Both the position numbers and the translations under genes were made by a program. This document shows positions 8,676-16,969 of a stretch of 64,000 bases of DNA, one piece after another; position 1 is the stretch's first letter; each line of letters begins with the position of its first letter. Below the pieces are notes generated by a model. That model worked only from the letters and a program-made list of their open reading frames with translations, was not told where the DNA came from and did not search any database. Location: the NCBI RefSeq assembly GCF_015732185.1, contig NZ_WIQM01000007.1:62001-126000 (forward strand), given 5' to 3'. This stretch comes from Pectinatus haikarae. GTDB lineage: Bacteria > Bacillota > Negativicutes > Selenomonadales > Selenomonadaceae.

Positions 8676-9743
8676 CTAAATTTCCATAAGTTCTTTGGTG
8701 CTTTTTGTCAGGATGACAGCTCCACGTTCACCAACCAATGTAGTATCTTCTATTCGTACACCGCCAAAATCAGGAATATATATTCCCGGTTCAACAGTTA
8801 CAAGCATATCTTTTTTTATAATTACATCCTGAGCCAGCGGAGAAAGACGAGGAAGCTCATGAATTTCCAGACCGACCCCATGCCCAAGCCCGTGACCGTA
8901 ATTACTGCCATAGCCTGCAGCTTTTATAAAATCCCGCGAAGGTGCATCTATGGTTTTCCCATCGGTTTCGGACTTGATGCTCTTTATCCCCAGGAGTTGT
9001 GCCTGCGCAACAATATCGTATATTTTCTTCTGCTTGTCTGATGCTCTGCCCACACATACAGTACGCGTAATATCCGAATGATAGCCTTTATAGACAGCGC
9101 CAAAGTCCATTGTAACAAATTCTCCGTCAAGAATCAACTTTTCAGTAGCTGTTCCGTGCGGAAGACTGCCTCTTTTACCGGAAGCAACAATTGTAGTGAA
9201 AGCAGGTCTTTCACTGCCAAGCCTGCGCATAGTATGTTCAAGTTCAGCCGCTATATCTATTTCAGAAAGTCCCGGTTTGATATACTCAATTATGTGCTCA
9301 AAAGCTTTGTCACTTATCGCGACAGCCTTTTTTATTAATTCTATTTCCTCCGGCTCCTTTTGTATACGCAAGCCGTCCAGATTAATCGGAACAGAGAAAT
9401 TCACTCCCGGCAGCATCTGACGCAGAGCGTCATAAGATGCATACATAAGTGCATTTGTCTCAAATGCTAATGTTTTTATACCATCAGCACGAATCATCTC
9501 ACTTATTTTTGTGAGGAGGCCTTTTCTTTGTTCCACAGCAGGAAACTTGCTCTGCTGTGCCGCCTGTTCCAGATAACGCGAATCGGTAATGAGATATTCT
9601 TTTTCACGTGTTATTACAAGTGCCGAATCATCCCCATAGAAGCCGCTGAAATAATGAACATTTTCATTTTTATTTACAACTACGGCATCGGCATTTTTTT
9701 CCGCCAGAAGTTTTCTTAAACGAAAAAGTCTGTTATTTTCCAT
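8676..9743 (-). CDS. Xaa-Pro aminopeptidase (M24 family)
   Basis: 355 residues: a creatinase-like N-terminal domain (to about residue 130) and a pita-bread catalytic domain. The five metal ligands of the family are visible as two Asp in MDFGAVYKGYHSDITRT, His in GHGLGHGVGLEIHE, Glu in VTVEPGIY and Glu in GVRIEDT. It removes N-terminal residues preceding proline from peptides. Its start overlaps the end of aroQ by 11 bases. The exact subfamily (PepP- or PepQ-like, Xaa-Pro aminopeptidase or dipeptidase) is not certain. Confidence 0.93.
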   Translation of the reverse strand: MENNRLFRLRKLLAEKNADAVVVNKNENVHYFSGFYGDDSALVITREKEYLITDSRYLEQAAQQSKFPAVEQRKGLLTKISEMIRADGIKTLAFETNALMYASYDALRQMLPGVNFSVPINLDGLRIQKEPEEIELIKKAVAISDKAFEHIIEYIKPGLSEIDIAAELEHTMRRLGSERPAFTTIVASGKRGSLPHGTATEKLILDGEFVTMDFGAVYKGYHSDITRTVCVGRASDKQKKIYDIVAQAQLLGIKSIKSETDGKTIDAPSRDFIKAAGYGSNYGHGLGHGVGLEIHELPRLSPLAQDVIIKKDMLVTVEPGIYIPDFGGVRIEDTTLVGERGAVILTKSTKELMEI

Positions 9744-10185
9744 TTTTTTTAGCCCCAGTCAGTTCCGTGATAATATATTGCAGTGCAGCAATGTAGCTGC
9801 CCACACCCAACCCGCAGATCTGCCCCACTGCCACGGGTGCGATGACCGAATTGCTGCGGAATGCTTCTCTTTTATGAATATTAGACAAATGCACTTCTAT
9901 CACAGGAGTCCGCACAGAAGCAATAGCATCACGAATAGCAATACTATAATGTGTAAATGCACCGGCATTTAAAATAATATAGTCGTAATCCGACGACTGC
10001 TGAATTGCCTCTATCAACTCGCCTTCATAATTGCTTTGTTTAAAATTAATGCCGATACCGGCCTTATCGGCATCTTCCTTGAGTAAATTATTTATGTCTG
10101 CAAGAGTTGCCGAGCCATATATTTCGGGTTCCCGTGTACCCAAAAGATTAAGATTTGGACCATGCAGAACAAGAACTTTTTTCAT
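9733..10185 (-). CDS. aroQ: Type II 3-dehydroquinate dehydratase
   Basis: 150 residues. Third step of the shikimate pathway: 3-dehydroquinate to 3-dehydroshikimate, by the dodecameric type II enzyme. Conserved blocks are HGPNLNLLGTREPEIYG (with the catalytic Tyr), NAGAFTHYSIAIRDAI and EVHLSNIHKREAFRSNS. The ATG at 10185 is preferred to a GTG three codons upstream, since GGATAGTGG lies at proper distance. Cytosolic. It overlaps pepP and follows acyP by 35 bases in a probable operon. Confidence 0.96.
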   Translation of the reverse strand: MKKVLVLHGPNLNLLGTREPEIYGSATLADINNLLKEDADKAGIGINFKQSNYEGELIEAIQQSSDYDYIILNAGAFTHYSIAIRDAIASVRTPVIEVHLSNIHKREAFRSNSVIAPVAVGQICGLGVGSYIAALQYIITELTGAKKNGK

Positions 10186-10220
10186 AATAACCACTATCCA
10201 TTTACGTATTTTATATATTG

Positions 10221-10493
10221 TTAATATTTTATATCAAAACCGCTGTCGCCGTCTACCATATTTATGGATTTTATATCTATAGCAGTAACTTTTATAAATA
10301 TATTACCCTTTTTTATTTCAGAAAAAAAGGCATTCAAATGTACATTATCTCCCTGTACCTCCATTGTGACAGTGCCATCAGCCATATTCATTACCCAGCC
10401 CGACAGCCCATACTGCTTACCAATGGATTGAACAAAATAACGGAATCCCACCCCCTGCACCCGTCCGGATGCTTTGGCAAAGTATCTTTCCAT
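10221..10493 (-). CDS. acyP: Acylphosphatase
   Basis: 90 residues, hydrolysing acyl phosphates. The family signature GRVQGVGFRYF is at residues 10-20, with catalytic R18 and, in GWVMNMADG, catalytic N36. The second signature GDNVHLNAFFSEIKKG is weaker than usual. It lies between the U32 gene and aroQ on the minus strand. Confidence 0.93.
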   Translation of the reverse strand: MERYFAKASGRVQGVGFRYFVQSIGKQYGLSGWVMNMADGTVTMEVQGDNVHLNAFFSEIKKGNIFIKVTAIDIKSINMVDGDSGFDIKY

Positions 10494-10543
10494 ACATTTC
10501 CTCTTTCTGCTGTACGATCTTTATGCCTGACAAGCTTTTTTTA

Positions 10544-11824
10544 TCAGACAAAAGGTCTTGTGATATCACGCCGCAATATCGCACCGGATTCTACCGGATG
10601 CTCCATCTTCATTTTGATTATCTGCTGCGGATGTGGAGCCGTATCGATATTTTCTCCCTCATCATTTTTCATTATGTGGATATTCTGATAATATGACGGC
10701 CCATGTGGTTGAAATACCTCAATATACTGACCAAGCTTCATATTGTTTCGCTGTTCTATCGTTGCGAAGCTTGTTTCCTCATCATAAGATAAAACCATTC
10801 CGATAAAATCGGCTGTCTGTGTATAAGAAGATGTATCATATACATGTCCGTCATGATCCGGCTTAGCCAGAAGAAAGCCTGCCGTATATTGTCTGTGGGA
10901 TATCTTAGCCAAGTCATTGCGCCATTTTTTCTGCATCTGCTTAAAAAGGATAGGATCTTTATAATAAGTATCTATGGCCTCTCTATACGCTTTAACGACA
11001 CCCGCAACGTAATAAACACTTTTCATTCGCCCTTCTATTTTTAGACTGTTTACTCCGCTGTTAATTACTTTATCCAAATAGGGCAGCAGACACATATCCT
11101 TTGAATTGAAAATATAACTGCCTCTGCTGTCTTCTTCAACAGGATAATATTCTCCCGGTCTCTTTTCCTCAACAAGAGAATAATTCCAACGGCATGCCTG
11201 AGCACATGCCCCCTTATTTGAATCACGGCCGGTCATATAGTTGCTCATAACGCAACGGCCCGAATAGGAAATGCACATAGCGCCATGTACGAATATTTCA
11301 AGCTCAGCAGATGATTTTTGTCTTATAGTCTGTATTTCTCTTAGAGAAAGCTCTCTGGCGAGAACTACTCTGCCGGCTCCCATAGCTGACCACGCATTCA
11401 CAGAAGCCCAATTTGTTGTATTAGCCTGTGTACTTACATGCAGCGGAATTTCCGGTATCGTTTGTCTGGCCATAGCAAACACTCCGGGATCGGAAATAAG
11501 AACACCATCCACAGCAAGTTCTGCCAGTTCGCGCAAATAATCCGGAATACCGGCTAAATCTTCATTATGGGCAAAGATATTGACTGTCACATACACTTTT
11601 TTACCCTTGTCATGAGCAAATTTTATGCCTTCGCTCATTTCCTGCACAGAAAAATTGCCGCCGTAGGAACGCAGTCCGAACTTCTTTCCGCCCAAATAAA
11701 CCGCATCAGCACCATATAAAATGGCTATTTTCAATTTCTCCAGATTTCCTGCCGGAGCAAGCAATTCTGCTCTTCCGTTTAATTCAAATTTGTTTTTTTG
11801 AAACAGCAAGCCCATCCCCTTCAT
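10544..11824 (-). CDS. U32-family protein, likely tRNA 5-hydroxyuridine synthesis protein (TrhP/YrrO-like)
   Basis: 426 residues with a TIM-barrel-like U32 domain. Motifs: AELLAPAGNLEKLKIAILYG, ADAVYLGGKKFGLRSYGGNF, and a cysteine-rich stretch (HGAMCISYSGRCVMS then GACAQACRW) for an Fe-S cluster, then SLKIEGRMKS. In Bacillus subtilis yrrM-yrrN-yrrO and in E. coli yegQ (TrhP), such proteins make 5-hydroxyuridine at tRNA position 34. The adjacent YrrM/TrmR-like methyltransferase gene, which it overlaps by about 40 bases, supports this role. The start is uncertain: ATG 11824, ATG 11815, or TTG 11809 with AAGGGG six bases before it. Confidence 0.85.
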   Translation of the reverse strand: MKGMGLLFQKNKFELNGRAELLAPAGNLEKLKIAILYGADAVYLGGKKFGLRSYGGNFSVQEMSEGIKFAHDKGKKVYVTVNIFAHNEDLAGIPDYLRELAELAVDGVLISDPGVFAMARQTIPEIPLHVSTQANTTNWASVNAWSAMGAGRVVLARELSLREIQTIRQKSSAELEIFVHGAMCISYSGRCVMSNYMTGRDSNKGACAQACRWNYSLVEEKRPGEYYPVEEDSRGSYIFNSKDMCLLPYLDKVINSGVNSLKIEGRMKSVYYVAGVVKAYREAIDTYYKDPILFKQMQKKWRNDLAKISHRQYTAGFLLAKPDHDGHVYDTSSYTQTADFIGMVLSYDEETSFATIEQRNNMKLGQYIEVFQPHGPSYYQNIHIMKNDEGENIDTAPHPQQIIKMKMEHPVESGAILRRDITRPFV

Positions 11825-12374
11825 AATATATCGTAGTTTTGAAATATCTGTTAGCTTTTATTTCACAAATATATTCTCTAAGCCTTTTAACTATTGTTTT
11901 GTAACGGCGAGGCGGTTTTCCCACGCTTTCCACATAACCACGGAAAAGCACATTATCAGAAACTATCGTTCCACCCGCAGACAGCAACGGCAGAACAGCA
12001 TGCAAATATCGAACATATTGGCCTTTAGCCGCATCAATAAAAATGAAATCAAACTTCCCCGATAATGTAGTGAGAGTCTCGGCCGCATCTCCTTTTAGCA
12101 AAGTTATATTATTGTGATAAGGCGATCTGGAAAAAAAACTCTCTGCTGTCTTTATTCGTTTATCATCTATTTCCAATGTAATAATCTCTGCATCAGCGGA
12201 AATACTATATGCCAAAAGAAGTGCCGAATAGCCGATAGCTGTTCCTATTTCTAAAATACGACGCGGCTTTTCCTCAGCTGCTGTTTTACACAAAATCCTG
12301 GCAGCCTGATCTCGTATGATAGGTACCTTATATGTTAAGGCATATTCGCGCATTTCATTCAATAAATTTTCCAT
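11784..12374 (-). CDS. O-methyltransferase, TrmR/YrrM-like (tRNA 5-hydroxyuridine methylation)
   Basis: About 196 residues of a class I SAM-dependent O-methyltransferase (Methyltransf_3). SAM motif I is ILEIGTAIGYSALLLA; IITLEIDDKRIKTAE follows, and FDFIFIDAAKGQY is the motif with the metal-binding Asp. In B. subtilis YrrM (TrmR) converts 5-hydroxyuridine to 5-methoxyuridine in tRNA. Here it lies between mltG and a U32 gene, the same order as in Bacillus. ATG 12374 (MENLLNEM) is chosen over a GTG nine codons upstream, which would overlap mltG by 4 bases. Confidence 0.87.
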   Translation of the reverse strand: MENLLNEMREYALTYKVPIIRDQAARILCKTAAEEKPRRILEIGTAIGYSALLLAYSISADAEIITLEIDDKRIKTAESFFSRSPYHNNITLLKGDAAETLTTLSGKFDFIFIDAAKGQYVRYLHAVLPLLSAGGTIVSDNVLFRGYVESVGKPPRRYKTIVKRLREYICEIKANRYFKTTIYYEGDGLAVSKKQI

Positions 12375-12397
12375 TTTGAAAATCCAATCTAAAAATA

Positions 12398-13462
12398 TCA
12401 CTCAATATTGTTGACGTTAATAAGATGTTCCTGATATGTGCGGCTATAATGATTATGGCCCTCACTATCTGCCACAAAATACAGATAATCATTCATCTGC
12501 GGATACAAAACGGCTCTTACAGAGGCAATACCCGGATTATCCACAGCTCCCGGCGGCAATCCGTAATGTATATATGTATTATAAGGTGAATCTATTTTAG
12601 TATCCTTTATAGATACATTCTCTTTGCGTTCAATCATCGCATATTGAATAGTCGTATCAGACTGCAGAGGCATATTTATTTTCAACCTATTGAAAAAAAC
12701 CTGGGCTATAAGCGGACGGTCCTCATTAAATTTAGCTTCCGCTTCAACAAGTGACGCCATGACCACCAGTTCATGCATGGAAAGATTCATCTGCTTTGCT
12801 CTTTCACGAAGACTTGCATCAATTTTTTTATCAAACTCACCTGTCATAGCATCTATTACCTTTTTTGCCGGAGTATCCTCAATAAATTCATATGTATCGG
12901 GAAAAAGATAACCTTCAAGTTTATACTTCACATTCGGGTCACTGTTTTGCATATATTCATAGGGAATATATTTTTTTGCCAAAGTCAGAAAATCCTGTTT
13001 CGAAGTAATTTTTTTTCTTTCCAAGAGATCTGCTATTTGCTCCACAGTATAACCTTCCGGAACAGTCACCCTTATTATTACAGTCTGCGGTCCCTTGATT
13101 AATTCATCCATCACTGCACTGCTGCTCATGCCGCGGTGCAGAACATATTCCCCGACCTTCATGCCTTTGTCGAGTCCTTTAAGCTGTGCCAGTATCTTAA
13201 AATATACATCATGATATATTATATTCTTATCCTTAAGCAATTCCGCTATTTGAGAGGTACGCATTCCCGGTTTGACATTAATGACAATCTGCTCCTGGTC
13301 ATCTGCCGGAGTGATCGAATGAAAACCGATAAGTACAGTTAACATAAATAGAAAAAACACACCTATTACGTATTTTAAAGGAATACTAAATATTTTATCA
13401 TTTTTTACATACAAAAAAATTCTTTTGCCATATTTTTCAATATTTTGCAGAATATCGGACAA
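12398..13462 (-). CDS. mltG: Endolytic murein transglycosylase MltG
   Basis: 354 residues. One membrane helix (about residues 28-47) anchors it, followed by a LysM-like region and the YceG catalytic domain, in which the conserved Glu is in VVMASLVEAEA and the later QSDTTIQYAM and YNTYIHYGLPPG blocks are typical. It cuts nascent glycan strands in the cell wall at the inner membrane. The start codon is TTG (13462): GGAGGG sits 7 bases before it and no ATG is nearby. It heads the run mltG, trmR, U32, acyP, aroQ, pepP. Confidence 0.95.
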   Translation of the reverse strand: MSDILQNIEKYGKRIFLYVKNDKIFSIPLKYVIGVFFLFMLTVLIGFHSITPADDQEQIVINVKPGMRTSQIAELLKDKNIIYHDVYFKILAQLKGLDKGMKVGEYVLHRGMSSSAVMDELIKGPQTVIIRVTVPEGYTVEQIADLLERKKITSKQDFLTLAKKYIPYEYMQNSDPNVKYKLEGYLFPDTYEFIEDTPAKKVIDAMTGEFDKKIDASLRERAKQMNLSMHELVVMASLVEAEAKFNEDRPLIAQVFFNRLKINMPLQSDTTIQYAMIERKENVSIKDTKIDSPYNTYIHYGLPPGAVDNPGIASVRAVLYPQMNDYLYFVADSEGHNHYSRTYQEHLINVNNIE

Positions 13463-13580
13463 AATTATCCCTCCGCACAGATTATCATTCTATTTAAATC
13501 AGCAAAGACCGCTTTTCATCAAAATGATCACCGCATTCTGCAGCAAGACATCACTTACTATCTGAATCTTTGCTGAATAC

Positions 13581-13609
13581 ATTATCCTATATAAAAAGAT
13601 TTTATGCAA
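13581..13609 (-). promoter_or_regulatory. Promoter of the mltG operon
   Basis: Minus strand TTGCAT (13609-13604), 17-base spacer, GATAAT (13586-13581), about 120 bases before mltG. It lies in the gap between the helicase stop and mltG, so the mltG unit starts anew here. Confidence 0.5.
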
Positions 13610-13640
13610 ATTTTTATTTTGATCGCAGCACAAAGCTTTT

Positions 13641-16232
13641 TTATACATCTTTTTTGTATTTTGCCGGAATAGCATCCAAGAACCGGCTTACAGTATTTTT
13701 TCGACCATGCTCGCTGATTTTGCTTCTGCTTATATAAAGATGTTTTTTAGCACGTGTGAGTGCGACATAAAAAAGTCTTTTCTCTTCCTCAAGACTGCCT
13801 TCTTTTATTGCTAAATATGCCGGAAAAATCCCGTCCTGCATTCCGGCAAGAAAAACATAATCAAACTCGGAACCCTTGGCCTGATGCACGGTAATTATAG
13901 GTATTCGATCAATAGCAGAAATCATGCGGTCCATTTCACTATTGGACAATGCCGTTATTTTCAATAATTCTGCCAGACAATCACGCGGAGCCGTGCCAGC
14001 ATTATCATTATATTTAGCTATAAGGTAAAATTCACGTATATGATCAATTTTCTCCGGTTGATTTTGATAAAATTCCTTTATTTTAGTCACGTTCATTATT
14101 TTGGCGATAAGTTCATATGGTCTCAAAATAAAACTATTTTCAATTAGCTCATTCAGCTTTACAGCCATCCAGCGAAATTGATCAACATGTTCTCTCAAAT
14201 ACTCTCTTCGCAGCGAAGCAGTTGGGATGATATCATTTTTTATAGCATGCATAAGCAGTGAAGCCGTTGCCATCACATCATCAAATGCATTGTGAGTCGG
14301 TTTTTCTTCTATAGAAAAATAATCGCTTAAAAAAGAGAGCTTATGGTTTGGTAAATTAGGATAGAATCTTCTATATATATCCAGAGTATCATAGCTGGTC
14401 AAAAATTCTGGTTTCGGTAAATTCATTCTATTCAGCTGACTGCCAAAAATACTTATATCATAGCTTACATTATGCCCTACTATCACTGCTCCGATAGAAA
14501 ATTCCCGGAAAGCGGCAAGTATTTTTTCGGGAGGTTCGCCATTTTTTTCCAAATATTCATCAGAAAAGCCATGCACATAATATGATGTTCCGACCGTTTT
14601 TATTGGTTTTAATATATGGACAAATCGCTCTTTGATCTTCCCCTCATGATCCAGCCTGACCGCAGCGATTTGGATTATTTCATCCCTGCTGGTATCAGTT
14701 CCTGTGCTTTCAACATCAAAAACGATAATTTTTTCCTCTTGCACTGCCTGTAAAAGAAGACAGAAGGGATCATTGTCATCTTTGTATGTTCTTTCATCAA
14801 TAAAATCCACCAGACTGATGCCAACTTTTCTATATGCAGCTGACTGTACCGTATCTATCGTCTTTTCACCGATCCCAACTGCGAATTTTTTCAAAATTCT
14901 TTGCAAACTGCTGCTGTCATATCTATTCATCAGTAATTTAAGGAACGCCATAACATCTTTTATTTCCTGACGCCTGAAAAACTTAAATTCATCGACCATT
15001 ATAAAATCAATTCTTTTTTCTCGCTGCACATTTTCGTTTAAATTGTTTAAGTAGCGGCTCAATCGTTCATTATATTTATTGCTGCGTGTTAAAATACATA
15101 TTCGACACCTGTCGGACTTACCCAGCTGCTGTATTTCATCGAATATCCATGCCGCTTCATTCTCGGCATTTTCAGCTTCTTTGACGGTTATTTTTTCACC
15201 CTGCAGCCCATTTGCTGATTTTACTGCCGATTTATATACTTTACGCACGCTTTTGCCGAATAAATTTTCCAGGCAGTCATATGATGCATTCAATAAAATT
15301 CTGGTTGAACGGTAGTTTTCATCAAAAGCGATTGTAACCGGTTTATAATCAATTTTATATTTGTGCAGAATTGATTCGGGATCAGACCCGCGCCATTCAT
15401 AAATAGTTTGAAAATAATCACCGCACAGCAGGATATTGTTATGTACAAACAGACGGGATAAAATATCATATTCCAAGCTGCTGGTGTCCTGCATCTCGTC
15501 TATATTGATATATTTATATCTGTGCCGCCATATTTTTACTACTGCATCATCTTTAAATAATTCGTATGTCCGAACAATGAGGTCTGTAAAGTCAAGCCCA
15601 TGCATATCAGCTAACTGCCTGTTATAATCAGTCACTATATCCGCACCATTTTGTTTCACTGCCTCCAGCATTCTTTCATCCTGATAATATTGGGCCGTTA
15701 CACATATGTTGCTTATTTTATCAATTTGTTCAACGAATAAACGTTTTATTACATTGGCATAATCACTCTTCATATCATCTGTACAATAATCATAAACCGC
15801 CCGATATTGTTTGACCAAATCAATAAAATATTGCAATGCCTTATTTGAAGCTATCCCATAGAAATTTACTTTTCGCACAACTTCCTGGCAGTCATCTTCA
15901 TCAAAAATGATAAAATCAGTAAATAAATCCGAATTTTTTTTCGCTTCAGCTTTAATTACATCATAGCAAAAACTATGAAAAGTACATATTTTTACTCCGG
16001 CACCTTTTTGGGCAAGTAGTATCGAGATACGTTCCTTTATCTCTCCGCAGGCCTTATTAGTAAAAGTAAGACACAATATTTCTTCCGGCAGCGCCTTTTC
16101 TTTATCTATTATGGCAGCTATTCTGTATATGAGCGTATTTGTTTTTCCTGTACCGGCAGAAGCACTGAGAAGTACATTATGCTCAAGCTCATTCACCACT
16201 TCCATCTGTTTATCATTTAATATTTTATCCAT
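13641..16232 (-). CDS. UvrD/PcrA-type helicase with internal DEDDh exonuclease domain
   Basis: 863 residues. Superfamily 1A helicase motifs frame the protein: Walker A ASAGTGKT (24-31), DEMQD (245-249), GDYFQTIYEWRG (271-282), FDENYRST (303-310), then VHQAKGSEFD (782-791) and YVALTRAKK (822-830). Between them, at about 501-667, sits a complete DnaQ/PolC-epsilon-like 3'-5' exonuclease domain with D506 and E508 (FDVEST), D592 (GHNVSYD) and H647/D652 (THNAFDD). This is where the 2B subdomain lies in UvrD. It probably unwinds and trims DNA in repair or replication restart. GGGAG precedes the ATG. Upstream lies a candidate attenuator or small RNA. Confidence 0.9.
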   Translation of the reverse strand: MDKILNDKQMEVVNELEHNVLLSASAGTGKTNTLIYRIAAIIDKEKALPEEILCLTFTNKACGEIKERISILLAQKGAGVKICTFHSFCYDVIKAEAKKNSDLFTDFIIFDEDDCQEVVRKVNFYGIASNKALQYFIDLVKQYRAVYDYCTDDMKSDYANVIKRLFVEQIDKISNICVTAQYYQDERMLEAVKQNGADIVTDYNRQLADMHGLDFTDLIVRTYELFKDDAVVKIWRHRYKYINIDEMQDTSSLEYDILSRLFVHNNILLCGDYFQTIYEWRGSDPESILHKYKIDYKPVTIAFDENYRSTRILLNASYDCLENLFGKSVRKVYKSAVKSANGLQGEKITVKEAENAENEAAWIFDEIQQLGKSDRCRICILTRSNKYNERLSRYLNNLNENVQREKRIDFIMVDEFKFFRRQEIKDVMAFLKLLMNRYDSSSLQRILKKFAVGIGEKTIDTVQSAAYRKVGISLVDFIDERTYKDDNDPFCLLLQAVQEEKIIVFDVESTGTDTSRDEIIQIAAVRLDHEGKIKERFVHILKPIKTVGTSYYVHGFSDEYLEKNGEPPEKILAAFREFSIGAVIVGHNVSYDISIFGSQLNRMNLPKPEFLTSYDTLDIYRRFYPNLPNHKLSFLSDYFSIEEKPTHNAFDDVMATASLLMHAIKNDIIPTASLRREYLREHVDQFRWMAVKLNELIENSFILRPYELIAKIMNVTKIKEFYQNQPEKIDHIREFYLIAKYNDNAGTAPRDCLAELLKITALSNSEMDRMISAIDRIPIITVHQAKGSEFDYVFLAGMQDGIFPAYLAIKEGSLEEEKRLFYVALTRAKKHLYISRSKISEHGRKNTVSRFLDAIPAKYKKDV

Positions 16233-16327
16233 GTTGCTCCCATATTATCACTCTATGCATTTTACTGCTAAACAAATATATATTGTAATCTTCTGCCGGA
16301 AACATTGTGCAAAGCACTATTCTCATT

Positions 16328-16458
16328 AAAAAAGCTCCAGCTGCCCTCATATAAAACTCTTCAATCTTATACAGGGGTGAACCGGAGCTCGTGATACCAT
16401 CCTTATTTACGTTCCTCCCCCGCCCAGCTATAATACGTTTACCGCACTATGAGCTCGT
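16328..16458 (-). ncRNA. Candidate structured small RNA or leader attenuator (unknown family)
   Basis: A promoter (16493-16465) would start a transcript near 16458, which ends about 131 bases later at a strong intrinsic terminator: AGCTCCGG (around 16387-16380) pairs with CTGGAGCT (16341-16334), followed by six T. Inside, GGGG/CCCC and GAAC/GTTC form a second helix enclosing AAATAAGGATGGTATCACG, which differs from the T-box core AGGGTGGTACCGCG by three transitions. The octamer ACGAGCTC occurs twice, so the 3' strand of the terminator has two possible partners. No specifier stem fits in so short a leader and the next gene is a helicase, so a true T-box is unlikely. It may be an independent sRNA or an attenuator of the helicase gene. 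Confidence 0.5.
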
Positions 16459-16464
16459 ACACTT

Positions 16465-16493
16465 ATTGTAAGCAAAAACGAGTTAATCGTCAA
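16465..16493 (-). promoter_or_regulatory. Strong sigma-A-type promoter upstream of the candidate small RNA
   Basis: Minus strand TTGACG (16493-16488), exactly 17 bases, TACAAT (16470-16465). It is among the best promoter matches in the window and faces the terminated RNA at 16328-16458 and then the helicase gene. Confidence 0.7.
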
Positions 16494-16630
16494 CATTATC
16501 AATGCTTTCAATATTTTTAGTTCACGCAATCCACTGCTTTTCCATATTCATATCATCGTTCTTTACATCAGCAGCATAATATTTTGCTATCAATACCGTT
16601 ATAACAATGACGCGTGCTCTCCGGGGATTA

Positions 16631-16819
16631 TCATTCAAGCTTCTGTTCAAAACATTGCCTCTGGTCTGAAGTAATACTCTGTTCAACTAAATCTTTTGAC
16701 ATACGCGCATATTCTTTTTCTGATACGAAATCTCCGCTCACAGCATAATAAAAATAGAAAAAAAGGCAGAAAAAACTTCCTGCCAAAAGTATTATTAGTA
16801 TATTAAGCAACCTCTTCAT
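16631..16819 (-). CDS. Small single-pass membrane protein, function unknown
   Basis: 62 residues. One hydrophobic helix (about residues 5-27, LNILIILLAGSFFCLFFYFYYAV) follows a positive MKR start, with a charged 35-residue tail (EKEYARMSKDLVEQSI...). AAGAGG lies 8 bases before the ATG, which supports translation. It is probably an inner-membrane peptide with the tail outside. It follows the flavodoxin lipoprotein gene and may share its transcript. I do not recognise a family. Confidence 0.5.
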   Translation of the reverse strand: MKRLLNILIILLAGSFFCLFFYFYYAVSGDFVSEKEYARMSKDLVEQSITSDQRQCFEQKLE

Positions 16820-16823
16820 AAAA

Positions 16824-16961
16824 TCAGCCTCTTTTTTGCAAAAATAACAGCAGATAATATGTCCCCGCAGAGCATCCTCCGAAAATTATCAAATAGTCAA
16901 ATAAAAATCTCTCTAAAGACAGTTTTGCAGAAATAAAATCGTCAGAATGCTGGTATTTCAA
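16824..16961 (-). CDS. Possible 45-codon membrane peptide (weak)
   Basis: A TTG-started frame beginning 8 bases after the flavodoxin stop and ending 4 bases before the next small membrane gene. It would encode 45 residues with a hydrophobic segment at about 19-41 and a basic end (QKRG). No good ribosome binding site is visible and no family is recognised, so it may be non-coding spacer. The tight fit between neighbours is the only support. Confidence 0.2.
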   Translation of the reverse strand: MKYQHSDDFISAKLSLERFLFDYLIIFGGCSAGTYYLLLFLQKRG

Positions 16962-16969
16962 ACAATTTT

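Noticed and set aside
16328-16458. T-box riboswitch
   Set aside because: The core resembles a T-box, but the leader from the promoter is too short for stem I with a specifier, and the downstream gene is a helicase and no amino-acid gene. It is kept only as a candidate unknown RNA.
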